Shown in pieces: positions 13,601-23,939 of a DNA stretch of 64,000 nucleotides (position 1 is its first letter; each line of letters starts with the position of its first letter). The DNA is from Gibbula magus. Taxonomy: Eukaryota; Mollusca; Gastropoda; Trochida; Trochidae. The stretch covers positions 7,707,756 to 7,771,755 of the forward strand of contig OW388292.1 in NCBI GenBank assembly GCA_936450465.1. The letters are read 5' to 3'. Position numbers and translations under genes: made by a program. The notes beneath the pieces were generated by a model. That model had not been told where the DNA came from and ran no database searches. It worked only from the letters and a program-made list of their open reading frames with translations.

Positions 13601-14775
13601 TCTAGAGATGAACAGTTGTTTAGCAGTACTTTTTTAGATTGCCGTCAGAAAACGAATAATTATTACATAAATGCATATTTGGTATCACATTGAAGGTGAT
13701 TATGTGTACTTGAAGAAGGTATAAGTTTAATATTCATAGCACCTTCCTTATTGCAGGTACGCGCTGGTGCATAAGCCCGCCCCAACAGTCTATTTCCTTA
13801 TATAGAGATGAACAGTTGTTTAGCAGTGCTTTTTCAGATTGCCGTCAGGAAACGGATATTTGTTAAATAAATGCATGTTTGGTCTCACATTGAAGGGGAT
13901 TATGTGAACTTAAAGAAGATACAAGTTTAATATTCATAGCGACTTCCATATTGTAGTTACGCGCTGATGCATAAGCCCGCCCCAATAGTCTATTTCCTTA
14001 TATAGAGATGAACAGTTGTTTAGCAGTAGTTTTTCAGATTGCCGTCAGTAAACGGATAATTGTTAAATAAATGCATATTTGGTATCACATTGAAGGTGAT
14101 TATGTGTGCTTAAAGAAGGTATAAGTTTAATATTCATAGCACCTTCATTATTGTAGGTTTGCGCTAATGCATAGACCTGCCCCAATAGTCTATTTCCGTA
14201 TATAGAGATGAACAGTTGTTTAGCAGTACTTTTTTCAGATTGCCGTCAGGAAACGGATAATTGTTAAATAAATGCATTTTTGGTATCACATTGAAGGGGA
14301 TTATGTGTACTTAAAGAAGATACAAGTTTAATATTCAAAGCGACTTCCATATTGTAGTTACGCGCTTATGCATAAGTCCGCCCCAATAGTCTATTTCCTT
14401 ATACAGAGATGAACAGTTGTTTAGCAGTAGTTTTTCAGATTGCCGTCAGAAAACGGATAATTGTTACATAAATGCATATTTAGTATCACATTGAAGGTGA
14501 ATATGTGTACTTAAAGAAGGTATGAGTTTAATATTTATAGCATCTTCCTTATTATAGGTACGCGCTAGTGCATAAGCCCGCCCCCACAGTCTATTTCCTT
14601 ATATAGAGATGAACAGTTGTTTAGCAGTAGTTTTTCAGATTGCCGTCAGGAAACGGATAATTGTTAAATAAATGCATATTTGGTATCACATTGAAGGTGA
14701 TTATGTATGCTTAAAGAAGGTATAAGTTTAATATTTATAGCACCTTCCTTATTGTAGGTACGTGCTAGTGCATAA
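10691..14775 (-). repeat. Satellite B, reversed arm
   Basis: About 20 units of the 200-bp repeat read on the minus strand, for example CTTATATAGAGATGAACAG and GTATCACATTGAAGGTGATT. A block of five nearly identical units lies at 12101-13100: the landmark TGTACTTGAAGAAGG recurs at 12101, 12301, 12501, 12701, 12901 and 13101, so the period is exactly 200 bp. The array ends abruptly near 14775. Confidence 0.93.
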
Positions 14776-15340
14776 TGTGGCAGGGTCACGTGTTGATCAA
14801 GAGAACAAGCACTCTGCCGGAGTGTGGGAACGTTTATTCCGTCGGATGATTTGTATGGTGACAAATACAGGTTGTAGTAGATAGGTAAAGACACCCTGTA
14901 ATTCATTACATCGATATGATGACGTCACATACAATAGATATGATATAGGCGAATATAATAATATCCAATCATCTTGAGCAACAATACAAAATGATACATT
15001 ATTATATATGATATGAAACATCATCACGCATTACACGATGATACTATTTATAATGTTATAGAATATATATACAATATAAGAGACCATTACACATGAAGCA
15101 TAGTGATACGATATATAAATATATACACATGGTACACATACCCTGTGGGTGGTACAAGGGTGTATGACAATCCCACAGCACCTGTCCAATGGACTGGCTT
15201 CACTGTAGTAAATAATATTGAATAATAAGTAAATATAATTATAATGTGGAATATATATTAGCAAAGCATTTCTTCCACATTCTTAGTACTTACACCTATC
15301 ATAGTTAAAACATAGCAACTATTAAAACACATTCTCTCAT
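14776..15340. other. Unique AT-rich spacer
   Basis: Non-repetitive sequence after the reversed satellite B arm. Three short minus-strand frames (64-80 codons) are AT-driven and show no domain I recognise. No gene is supported. Confidence 0.5.
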
Positions 15341-15585
15341 CTCACACAATCATAGGTGAGTTGAGGTGAGGTGAGTTGGGGTTTAACGCCGCTTTCAAGA
15401 GTATTTCACTTATATCGCGGCTGCTAGTATCATGGCAGGGAGAAAGCCCGCAACGCCATGTGGCTATGCATTGCGATGAACCTGCGAGCATCGTCTGGAA
15501 TTAGCGAACCATGGGTGGTACTACGCTGAAATTCAGTGAAGCATTGCACCCAAACCTTACTGCGTGTATAACTCACACAATCATA
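15341..15585 (-). mobile_element. 5'-truncated SINE copy with target duplication
   Basis: The minus strand carries the body and tail of the same SINE seen at 37052-37360, ending in the characteristic GCGGCGTTAAACCC-type tail followed by CTCACC units. The tRNA-like head is missing. The 14-bp sequence CTCACACAATCATA flanks it at 15341-15354 and 15572-15585, a clear target-site duplication. The element itself is about 15355-15571. Confidence 0.87.
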
Positions 15586-15970
15586 AAAAGGATAGTAAAA
15601 ATATAGAGGTTATCTGTCTTTTCTTGACTAATACCATGTTTATCTCATCGAGTGAGGTGGAGAGGTTATAAATGGCGCACTGTAGCTTGATAGACAGTTT
15701 ATTTCACTGATAAATCCCAGTATTTCACTGCTCGTCATATAATAAAAGAATATATTAGTAATAGTTAAATAATGTTTATAGCATTAGATTGGGGAAAAAA
15801 CAAACCTATGCATAGCACACTTACATGCTATACTTTGCTGGGCAGTTATATAATACAATGCTATGCTATGGCTAAACTCTAAAGGCTTAACCCTTAATGT
15901 GCCTAATAATAATATAGTTAACAAGAGAGAGAATAGGATACGCATAAAATACTTTATTTACATTAAAATA
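15586..15970. other. Unique AT-rich spacer
   Basis: No open frame, RNA gene or repeat is recognised here. It includes a short CATAGCA/ATGCTATGC-rich stretch near 15800-15870. Confidence 0.45.
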
Positions 15971-16212
15971 CATCTGCCACAATAGGCTTGCCCCAATAGT
16001 CTCTTTCCTTATATAGAGATATGCAGTGGTTTAATTAGCAGTAGTTTTTTCAGATTGCCGCCAGGAAACGGATAATTGTTTAATAAATGCATATTTGTTA
16101 TCTAAATGGTAAAGGGGATTATGTGTACTTTTGGAAGATGTAAGTTTGATATTTATAGTACCTTCCTTATTGTAGAAACGCGCTAGTGCGTATACCCAAC
16201 CCCGTTGTTTCT
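15971..16212 (-). repeat. Isolated, diverged unit of satellite B
   Basis: One reversed unit (landmarks TTCCTTATATAGAGAT, CAGATTGCCGCCAGGAAACG, ACCTTCCTTATTGTAG) lies about 1.2 kb beyond the main array, with more substitutions than array members. It is probably an old dispersed or stranded copy. Confidence 0.8.
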
Positions 16213-16915
16213 CTTTATTTATAAGCAGTGTAGGAAACTTGTTCATTTTGTTGCGGGCTTGCAAAAATTAAACCTCATCAACACGATGGTCGGGCTCATA
16301 TTTAATGTGTAATCATGACCTCTGATCTGTGCTGAAATTCATTTATGATTTTGGAACAAGGAAAGCTGAAATTTAAAAAATGACATTGCTCATGAGAAGT
16401 TTGTATCCGAATTTTAGATTGATCCTATGAATTGAGTAAAGGAAGCATACAGATTAAATAACAATTAAAACAAACAGAAGAATCAAAGAATGAATAATGT
16501 TTGATATTCAAATACATATCAGAATAAATATAATGAGTGGATTTATTAATGCTGATCAGTAATGTGAAAATTTAGTTGGACTTGCAATGTTTGAGGAGGG
16601 CTGGTAAGTTTTGTAAGTTTCCTACACGTTAAGTGTTTATTTCTCTATCTCTATATATAGATTAATACATGAACAAAATACTTCATTCGTTAGTTATAAT
16701 CATAATTTTAATGATAAATACTTTTCCTTTATGGTGATTTTATTCATTAAATAGCTTGAACAGTTAAAATAAAATTACCCCGCTAAAAAGGAAGTATATG
16801 TTGAAATAAATCGTGAAACAATAATTCGTAATTGTAATTGTAAATATTTTCCACATATATGGTTTTAATATAACACATTTGAGGATAAGTAAGTGTCCAG
16901 ATTCTTAACGCGCAA
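16213..16915. other. AT-rich intergenic DNA
   Basis: A+T-rich non-coding sequence; no repeat, RNA gene or credible open frame is seen. Confidence 0.45.
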
Positions 16916-17460
16916 AAAATAGAGTGGCCTACACAGCGCACTGTACGCTGACAAGCGCGCTCATGACTACTAACGCAAGGGTATACCAGTTGGCGGCGTA
17001 TACACCGGTCACATGTCCGGCGTACGCCGTTCCTCTACTAGGCTCAGTTGAAACAAGTGTATCGGCGTACAGACAGGAAGACGTCATCATCCCTCAAACT
17101 AGCTTAAAAAAACATATCATTTATATTATATAACTATTTTTTTAAAATTATTTCAAAACATTGATTAATATTTTATTAGCGTGTAATGCAATGTTTTAAA
17201 TAAGCAGTGACATTTAAAAATAAATCAGTCAACTATTTAATTGTACAACGCAACTTCATAAACAAAAGGGTTATTGAATGTCGCAAGGGTAACATTTGTC
17301 CGCCATTACAATTTACACGCCGCCTTCGCCGGTCATTTCCAACCGGCGCATTCGGAGTACGCCTAAGGCGTACGCCGGGTTCCAATCAAGTGATTTGCCG
17401 GTTGCGCCGCTTCCGGCGGCGTACGCCGGGTAGTGCGCCGGGTCCCGAATCAAGCATAGC
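16916..17460. other. CpG-rich patch with GGCGTACGCC palindromes
   Basis: Within AT-rich surroundings, two patches (about 16920-17080 and 17320-17450) are strongly enriched in CpG and in CGGCGTACGCCG-like palindromes: one near 17018, two near 17365 and 17418. Short open frames run through both patches but have low-complexity Arg-rich products and no recognised domain. Confidence 0.5.
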
Positions 17461-18740
17461 CGTTATTTCCACGAAACGTAACTTTTCCTAGAACTAAACT
17501 ATTACCAGATAAGGCTACTAGTCGAAAAAGCAAACAGATTGACAGTGATACAAAGGACTTTTCTGGGCCGACTTTTCTCACGACAATGGTAAATGTAAAA
17601 TTTTAACTTTAAAATTGGCTGATTCATGAGCTTGTTTTTATAAATGTATGTCTATATGATTGTGAACTCATTTGCGAAGTTGCTTGTTCAATGAAAACAG
17701 TATATTATATGTTGATGAATCATAAGTAGATGTGTATGACGTGCGTACGACGTGAAATAACTCAAGATCTATTCGCTGGATTCTTTTAATAATTTGTAAA
17801 GTTATAGGTACACCAAGTTATGAAATATAAAGTCATCAACAACTTGGATATCCTCGAGTGCCCGAAGTCCGTGACCCTAAGCATCTATCAAGAATATCTC
17901 TTCAATAAATGCATGTCAGCCACGTTTGGAAGTTTACAGCAAAATTATAACATTTTATGAATTACCTGACATGATCAGATGGATATTTTATGTTATAGTA
18001 GAAGCTTTGACCAAGGAGAAACATTTGCTGTCAAAAAAACGAGTGTAGTGGCATTGGGACACAAGTTCGTGACCTTTGATTTAATGCTGTTTTCTTCAAG
18101 ACTAATCATATGTAGTCAAGTATGGTCATCTGTTGACCTGACATATTTTTCTTTCAGAATTGAAGGCATTCTTTATACCATGTAATATATTTTGTTACTG
18201 TAGAGGTCAGAAAACTCTTAATGTATTTATTTTCCAGAAGAAATTCAAGAATTATGACAATCTATATATATTTTATTCACAAACAACTTTATACATTGAT
18301 AGACTGACAACATCATATGAAGAAATAGCCAATTGCTAAATAAATGCATATGAAATTAAATAATGATAAATATTTCTCTCAAGCAACTTATTTTGAAATT
18401 ATTATTTTTTAACATCTCTATGAATCAGGGATGCAGAAATCGGTCTATTGGCCGGACATGTCCGATTGTAAATCCAGTTTGACCGAATGGAAAATTGCCA
18501 TCAAAATATTACCTTCATTAGTATCTTTCAATGTGATTTTATTTAATCATATATTATTAACATTTATGTGTAAACAGGAATATCCTCTTGAATTTCGTTT
18601 CAACAAAAAATACCCCGCTAGAACTCTTTTTTTAAAGGGAAAGTTCTATCGCGGATCTATTGTCAGCTTCCGCCATCTTGCAATGGTTTCTTTGGCATAA
18701 CAATAAATTATAATACGCTATTTAATAATAATAATGAATA
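17461..18740. other. Non-coding intergenic DNA
   Basis: No gene recognised. The stretch 18585-18640 (sequence around TGAATTTCGTTTCAACAAAA and TACCCCGCTAGAAC) is repeated in diverged form near 20035-20085, which marks both as copies of one dispersed repeat. Confidence 0.45.
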
Positions 18741-19790
18741 ACTAGGACTGCCGCGGCAGTACTTAGGTCTTCAGACTTGCACTTTGACCTTCACTTCCAT
18801 CTTTGATACTGTACTGTCAATTCTACATTTGTAAGATAAATCTCTCATGCCAACGAAACTGTGAAAGTTCAAGAATTTCAATGTAAATCAAAATGGCGGG
18901 AAAACCACGGGACCTACGACTTGGTCATGATTGATTTTTTTCCTTGCATTGTTATTATGTATCTTCTAAAAAAAGTTTCAAGTCTCTATGTCAATTTTGA
19001 AAATTTTCCCCATGTTAAAATTCGAAATGGTGATTTTCTGTCATTTTTAAGCCTTAATTGTGACCGGAAATGACTGTACGCGAGCGATGTTATTATCGAT
19101 TCGTAAAGACACTATATTGTTCTAGTAACCCTGAAAATTTCATGCAATTTTGAGATCGGGAAGCTGGAGAAATGTGCCCTTGTAGTAGGTCCCGTGTAAG
19201 AAGTCGCCCAACTTTGAAAGGTCATTGTGCAAAAAGTATTAATAGTACGCTCTTGAAAAACAACACCATGTATTCACCAATGCCTCAGCTGCATACATAA
19301 AGAAGTTTCAGCTTCGTGGTGCAAGTATCTTCAGAGGAGAAGATTGTCAAAGGTACATGGGGTCGGACAATTTAAAAAAGTGACATAATTTAAAATGGCG
19401 TCTAAACCACGTGACGTACGAAATCTACATGATTTACTTTTTTGCTCGCATTGTCATTGCGCATCTTTTAAAAAAAATTGCAAGTCTCTAAGTGCATTTT
19501 AAAAAAAAATCCCATGTTAAATTTCGAAACTTAAAATCGAACTGGACCTTTAATGAGGAAGAAAATCAAAATTCCGCCACGACACAAGTCAAGATCTTGA
19601 GGAATTCTACCATCCCTGTAACTTTAATAAAAATCGGATCAGCCGTTACTTCAGAATCTGTTACACAAAAAAGTACAAATAATAATAAGAAAAAGAATCT
19701 CGACAATAACAATAGGTCTTTCAGACTAGTCGTCTGAAGCCCTAATAACAATAGGTCTTTCAGACTAGTCGTCTGAAGACCTAATAAAAC
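18741..19790. repeat. Dispersed repeat with internal diverged duplication
   Basis: Blocks 18889-19090 and 19391-19560 are diverged direct copies: both start AAAATGGCG, continue with ACCACG and a GACCTACGA/GACGTACGA stretch, and end in a CCCATGTTAAA-type sequence. Near the right edge, GTCTTTCAGACTAGTCGTCTGA palindromes occur twice (about 19714 and 19757), and a related AGGTCTTCAGACTT lies at 18764. Likely a non-autonomous transposon; ends not resolved. Confidence 0.5.
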
Positions 19791-20265
19791 ATATGCAATG
19801 ATAAAATATTCACATAATAACAAATAACATACAATAAAACTAACAAACAAAATGCTGTTAGGCCGTAGCAAAGTCCTCCCCACTCGCAGCGTTGATGAAT
19901 GGCTTCTTTTGTCATTGTTTTTATTTTCCAACAAATGTGAACTTGTTTTTATCAAGTTGTGAAATATAAATGAAGTCATACAAATTTCATCTTCATTAAT
20001 ATCTTTGAATTTGACTGTGTTTTAATCATGTATATCCTCTCGAATTTCGTTTCCATAAAAAAATACCCCGATAGAACCCTTCTTTTAATGTCTTGATTAT
20101 TTTAAAGCTGTGACAACGTTCTTGGCTGAGTAGGTGAGAAGGAAGGAGTGTAAATTTGTTTGTACAGATAACAAGTTTACTGGACCCATTGAATTATATA
20201 ACAAATGGCATGTCAGTGACCGGCAGTTGACTGGACAGTTTTGTGAAATTTAACAAAACAATAAA

Positions 20266-20470
20266 ATTCTTTTTCAGAAGGGATCCTCCTTGGGGTACTT
20301 ATTGCATAAAATCTTTGATTTTAGGTATATGACAGGTTGTAACTATTTTTTCCACATAAAAAACTAGTTAAAAAACTAAAAAAACGTACTTTAGGTTACC
20401 CCTCTAGAGCCTCATCCCTAGTGGTTGCCATGCAGCCAAGGGCAGATAACTCTATTCTCACCACTTTTCA
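20266..20470 (+). repeat. Left inverted terminal repeat of DIRS element 1
   Basis: It begins ATTCTTTTTCAGAAGGGATC and continues through TTAGGTATATGACAGGTTG and TAGAGCCTCATCCCTAGTGG. The reverse complement is found at 27290-27386 plus 32400-32541, interrupted by the 5-kb insertion. Confidence 0.87.
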
Positions 20471-20551
20471 ATCTGTCATTTTTAGAGACAAGACGCACGA
20501 AGTTTCGACTCCGATATTTTTCTTGAGTTCTACTACTGATCGCTAAAGAAA

Positions 20552-23500
20552 ATGGCCCAAAGACAACCTGTATGTGTGGTAACTTCTACCTTTTTACAGT
20601 AGGGTCGAATGGCTTCACGGTTTTAGTAGTAATTTCGTGTTTATTTTAACTTACTTTCGCGCACATGGCGGGAAAGTCGACCCAAGATGGCGGCCATTTT
20701 CTTTGATCGAAGTTTTTTGATCGTGGATTTTTGGTTAGATCTGGGCTTTCCACATTTTTATTTATTCATATTGGGATTTTAGATTCGATTTCGGTACGTA
20801 TTTCGAATCGCCCCCTGGCCTTCAAGCAATTTAGTCACATTACATGTTCTATTTGTTTCAGGGATGTTAGGGGTGTGGCCATGCTTGTTTACATTCTATA
20901 CTTCGCATTTGCCATTCGCCTCTGCTTATGTTATGCATGCATGTTTATATAAAACATCTACATTGCATTTCCCTATGTATTACGTATATATATATATGAA
21001 GATTATATATATATACACATGTTTTTCTCGCTACCCGGTTCTTGAATGGCTATTTTGTTTCTAGCCGTTCAAGCCCTGCGGGCAGTGTAAGGTTTCCGTG
21101 GCTGTGTCCGACAGACATGACGAGTGCCTCAAATGTCTGGCGCAGGATTTCCACCACCCTGTCAAGTGTGACATCTGCCAGGCATTCACCCCCAAGGCCC
21201 GGGCACGAAGAGACCGGGACTTTAAATTCTACGCTAAGGCTTTGACTGAGGGAAAAGACATTGCTAACCTAGACCCTCCCTCAAAAAAGTCTAAGGTTAA
21301 GGCTCAGGTAAAAAAGGTTAAGGTGGCTGGGACTCCGGCCTCTTGTTCCTCGACTAAATCGAGCCTCGATGATTCTTCATCCGAGGCCGATTCCGTCGAG
21401 GAAAGGCAGGAGTCTTCAGTCGGGGAAAAACCCAACCCTCCCACCCCACACAGCCCTCATGCTAAGGTTTTTTGCCTAGGAGCCAAGTGGCTCCTACTAA
21501 AATAAAAACAGGAGCCAAATTACAAATTTTAGGAGCCAAAACAATCGGCATGAAAACTGTGAATGTCTTTATAAAGCACCGCTATCATATTTGTATTATA
21601 GTACCTTAGTACCTAAGTAATGTTGTATCTGTTAATTATATTCCTATTGCAAACTGGCAATCAAAGGTTTACAGTTAACTAAGATAGAAATTGTTGTTGA
21701 TGTTCTGAGACTGAATTAATAATTATTAACAGGTAAATGCAAATAAATCACTCAATGTAAACAAAGAGAGCCTGTTATATGGTAATGAGGTGTTGAAAAT
21801 TTAATTGAACGGCTATCATCAACAGTTGAACATTTTAACATTTGTATTAATGAGATGGAACATTTCCTATAATTATGTTGTTGGTAGTTTTTATCATGTT
21901 ATTTTTTTTATCTTCAACAATTATGAAATTAAAATACCGGTAGCTTACACATTCTATAAATATTTTACCAAGGCCCTATGAACACGTAACAATTATGAGG
22001 AATGAACAATGTTGAATGATTACGAGAACTCGCGGCTTGGATAATAAATATGTCATTACTTGTCTCAGAAATCCTTTAACAAGTTTGAAATTGATAAAAT
22101 GGTCTGTTAAAGTTGAAGAAACAGTTGATAACTGAATAAATATACGCCTACCCATCGTCAGTTCTGAGTTTAGTAAATGACAAGCCACGGAAGCAAATTT
22201 GATCTTTGACCCAGTTCTCTCCGAGAATACATTGTGCTGTCAGATTGGATTGACTATGGAACGTCGTGTCACTTCGTTCCTAGTTTCATTTTGTAAAATC
22301 TATTGTCTTTTCATCAAAACTAATTTACTTAGATTTCATTTCCCGTTATGCATACAGTTATGAAAGCAAAATAAAACCGGCTAAATCTATTTATAGCACT
22401 GAAAGTACGAGAGCTGTTCCACTGAACGTCGGTTACGATAGATGTTTTGTTTATTTTTCTAAGCACTGACAATCATTTCATGCATGGCTATTAGATGCTG
22501 CAATTGTTTAAAAAAGATAAAGCATGCATGTTGTAAGAATTAGCAGACGTCCTGGAAATATGACGCTGATTGAACCAGTCGCCAGCTGATACACAAGGAC
22601 GATAGAATGCAGAGGAATCCCTATTTATAAAAGCTTTATTCTCATTGGCCAAACTATTAATAGAGAGCCAATCACGAGAGCGGTAACATACATTAGCGGT
22701 GACGTAGGAAAAACCATTTTTTTGGTTGGTTAAACTATTAATAGCAGCCAATCACAATATCAGACTTCTTCCAGGCTGGACTTCAATAAAATAAATACGT
22801 GAATACATACTGAAATATGGAAACATTATCAAGACAAACGTTTTGAAATAGACATGATGAAAATTTGCCATAGAATTTCAGGAGCCAAACTTGCGACCAA
22901 ATATAAAAAGCAATCGCCATCTAGGAAAAACAGTCGCATATGCGACCAATTCAGTCGCAAACACGAGGGCTGCCACAACAACCTAACCCCATACCTAATG
23001 TTGCTAACCTTGATATGACGCACTTCACCAACATTATATCACTGCAAATGAAGGCTATGATCGACTCGGCGGTCTCGGGGCTCCGTACGGAGTTCCGGGC
23101 CTCGGGTCAGGAGCCCGATGCTACACAAACGGCTAGGGGGGGGTCCCGGTCTCGGCCTAGTCCAAGACACGGGATCAACCCGGGGCACCCAGCTCCCAGG
23201 CATAGCCCTGGCGAGTATGGCGAGCTGGCCCCGCCTAACCTGGAGCCTCTCGCCGGAGACGGTTCCCAGGCCATGGCTTCCACCTCAGGGTATGGGGCGC
23301 CTCCTGTGCTTCAGGAGCAGTGACCTCTTGCCCTGCCCCGTGCACTGTGACCGCCGTCAGTACTGAAACGCCGCACAACAGCTTCAGGTTGCAGTCCATC
23401 AGGCATACCTGGCCTCAATGCAGGACCAGCTTGCCACGAAGGTGGAGATCCCGGGAAATTCTTCCTCGGAGCTCCTTGGTCAGCTCACCGCGGTCGGTGG

Positions 23501-23939
23501 TCATCTGGCGCGCGACTCCATCGGGAGTTCGGCAAACCAGATGATGAGCGCAGTGGTGGGAATGCGCAGGCTGTGGTTGTCGGTGTCAACATGGATGCCC
23601 TCAACCCAGCAGTCCCTGCTGAATCTCCCTTTCCGGGTTGGCTCTACGCTATTCCCGGGGGCTCAGCAGGTACTACTGGACACTGCGGACGTTGTAATGA
23701 CCTGCCAGGAGACCTCTAAGGTTCTCACCGTGCAGGATCCGGACGTCAAGCGCGCAGGCGTGTCCAACTTGCCCGGTGCTCGTTCCTCCGCGCCGACGGG
23801 GAAACCAGGCTGGATGTCATCTAACTTGCATCAGGCTTGGGGCAGGGGCAAGGGTCCAAAGAAGAGTGGCGGGAAACACCAGCAGCCATCTGGCAAGCAG
23901 GGGTTTCGGGGGCGTGGGAAGCCAAACCAGGGCTCCTAG
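20552..23939 (+). pseudogene. Gag-like ORF of DIRS element 1 (broken)
   Basis: The main frame opens at 21065 and encodes an N-terminal triple CxxC motif (CGQC, CLKC, CDIC), a Lys-rich stretch, then a Ser/Glu-rich linker. A hAT-like element interrupts it at 21451-22972; removing that element with one 8-bp flank keeps the frame. The frame then runs 22981-23323, shifts near 23330-23400 and continues 23418-23939, ending in a basic, Gly-rich tail (GKQGFRGRGKPNQGS) suited to nucleic-acid binding. No start codon precedes the CxxC motif in its frame because a TAG lies at 21062-21064. An upstream mini-exon, ATG at 20552 to donor GT at 20579, followed by the acceptor TTTGTTTCTAG at 21064, would supply nine residues in phase. 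The role in particle assembly is inferred from position only. Confidence 0.68.
21451..22972. mobile_element. hAT-like non-autonomous element inside gag
   Basis: The ends are CAGCCCTCATG (21451) and, inverted, CACGAGGGCTG (to 22972), matching a CAG-starting terminal inverted repeat. The flanking octamers (21443-21450 and 22973-22980) agree at 5 of 8 positions, consistent with an aged 8-bp duplication. Near the ends are subterminal AGGAGCCAA/TTGGCTCCT and GTCGCATATGCGAC motifs. The element plus one flank is 1530 bp, a multiple of three. No transposase frame is seen inside. Confidence 0.7.

Noticed and set aside
17207..17491. 94-codon Arg-rich plus-strand frame over the CpG patch
   Set aside because: Composition mirrors the CCGGCG/GTACGCC repeats, with no domain and no exon signals.
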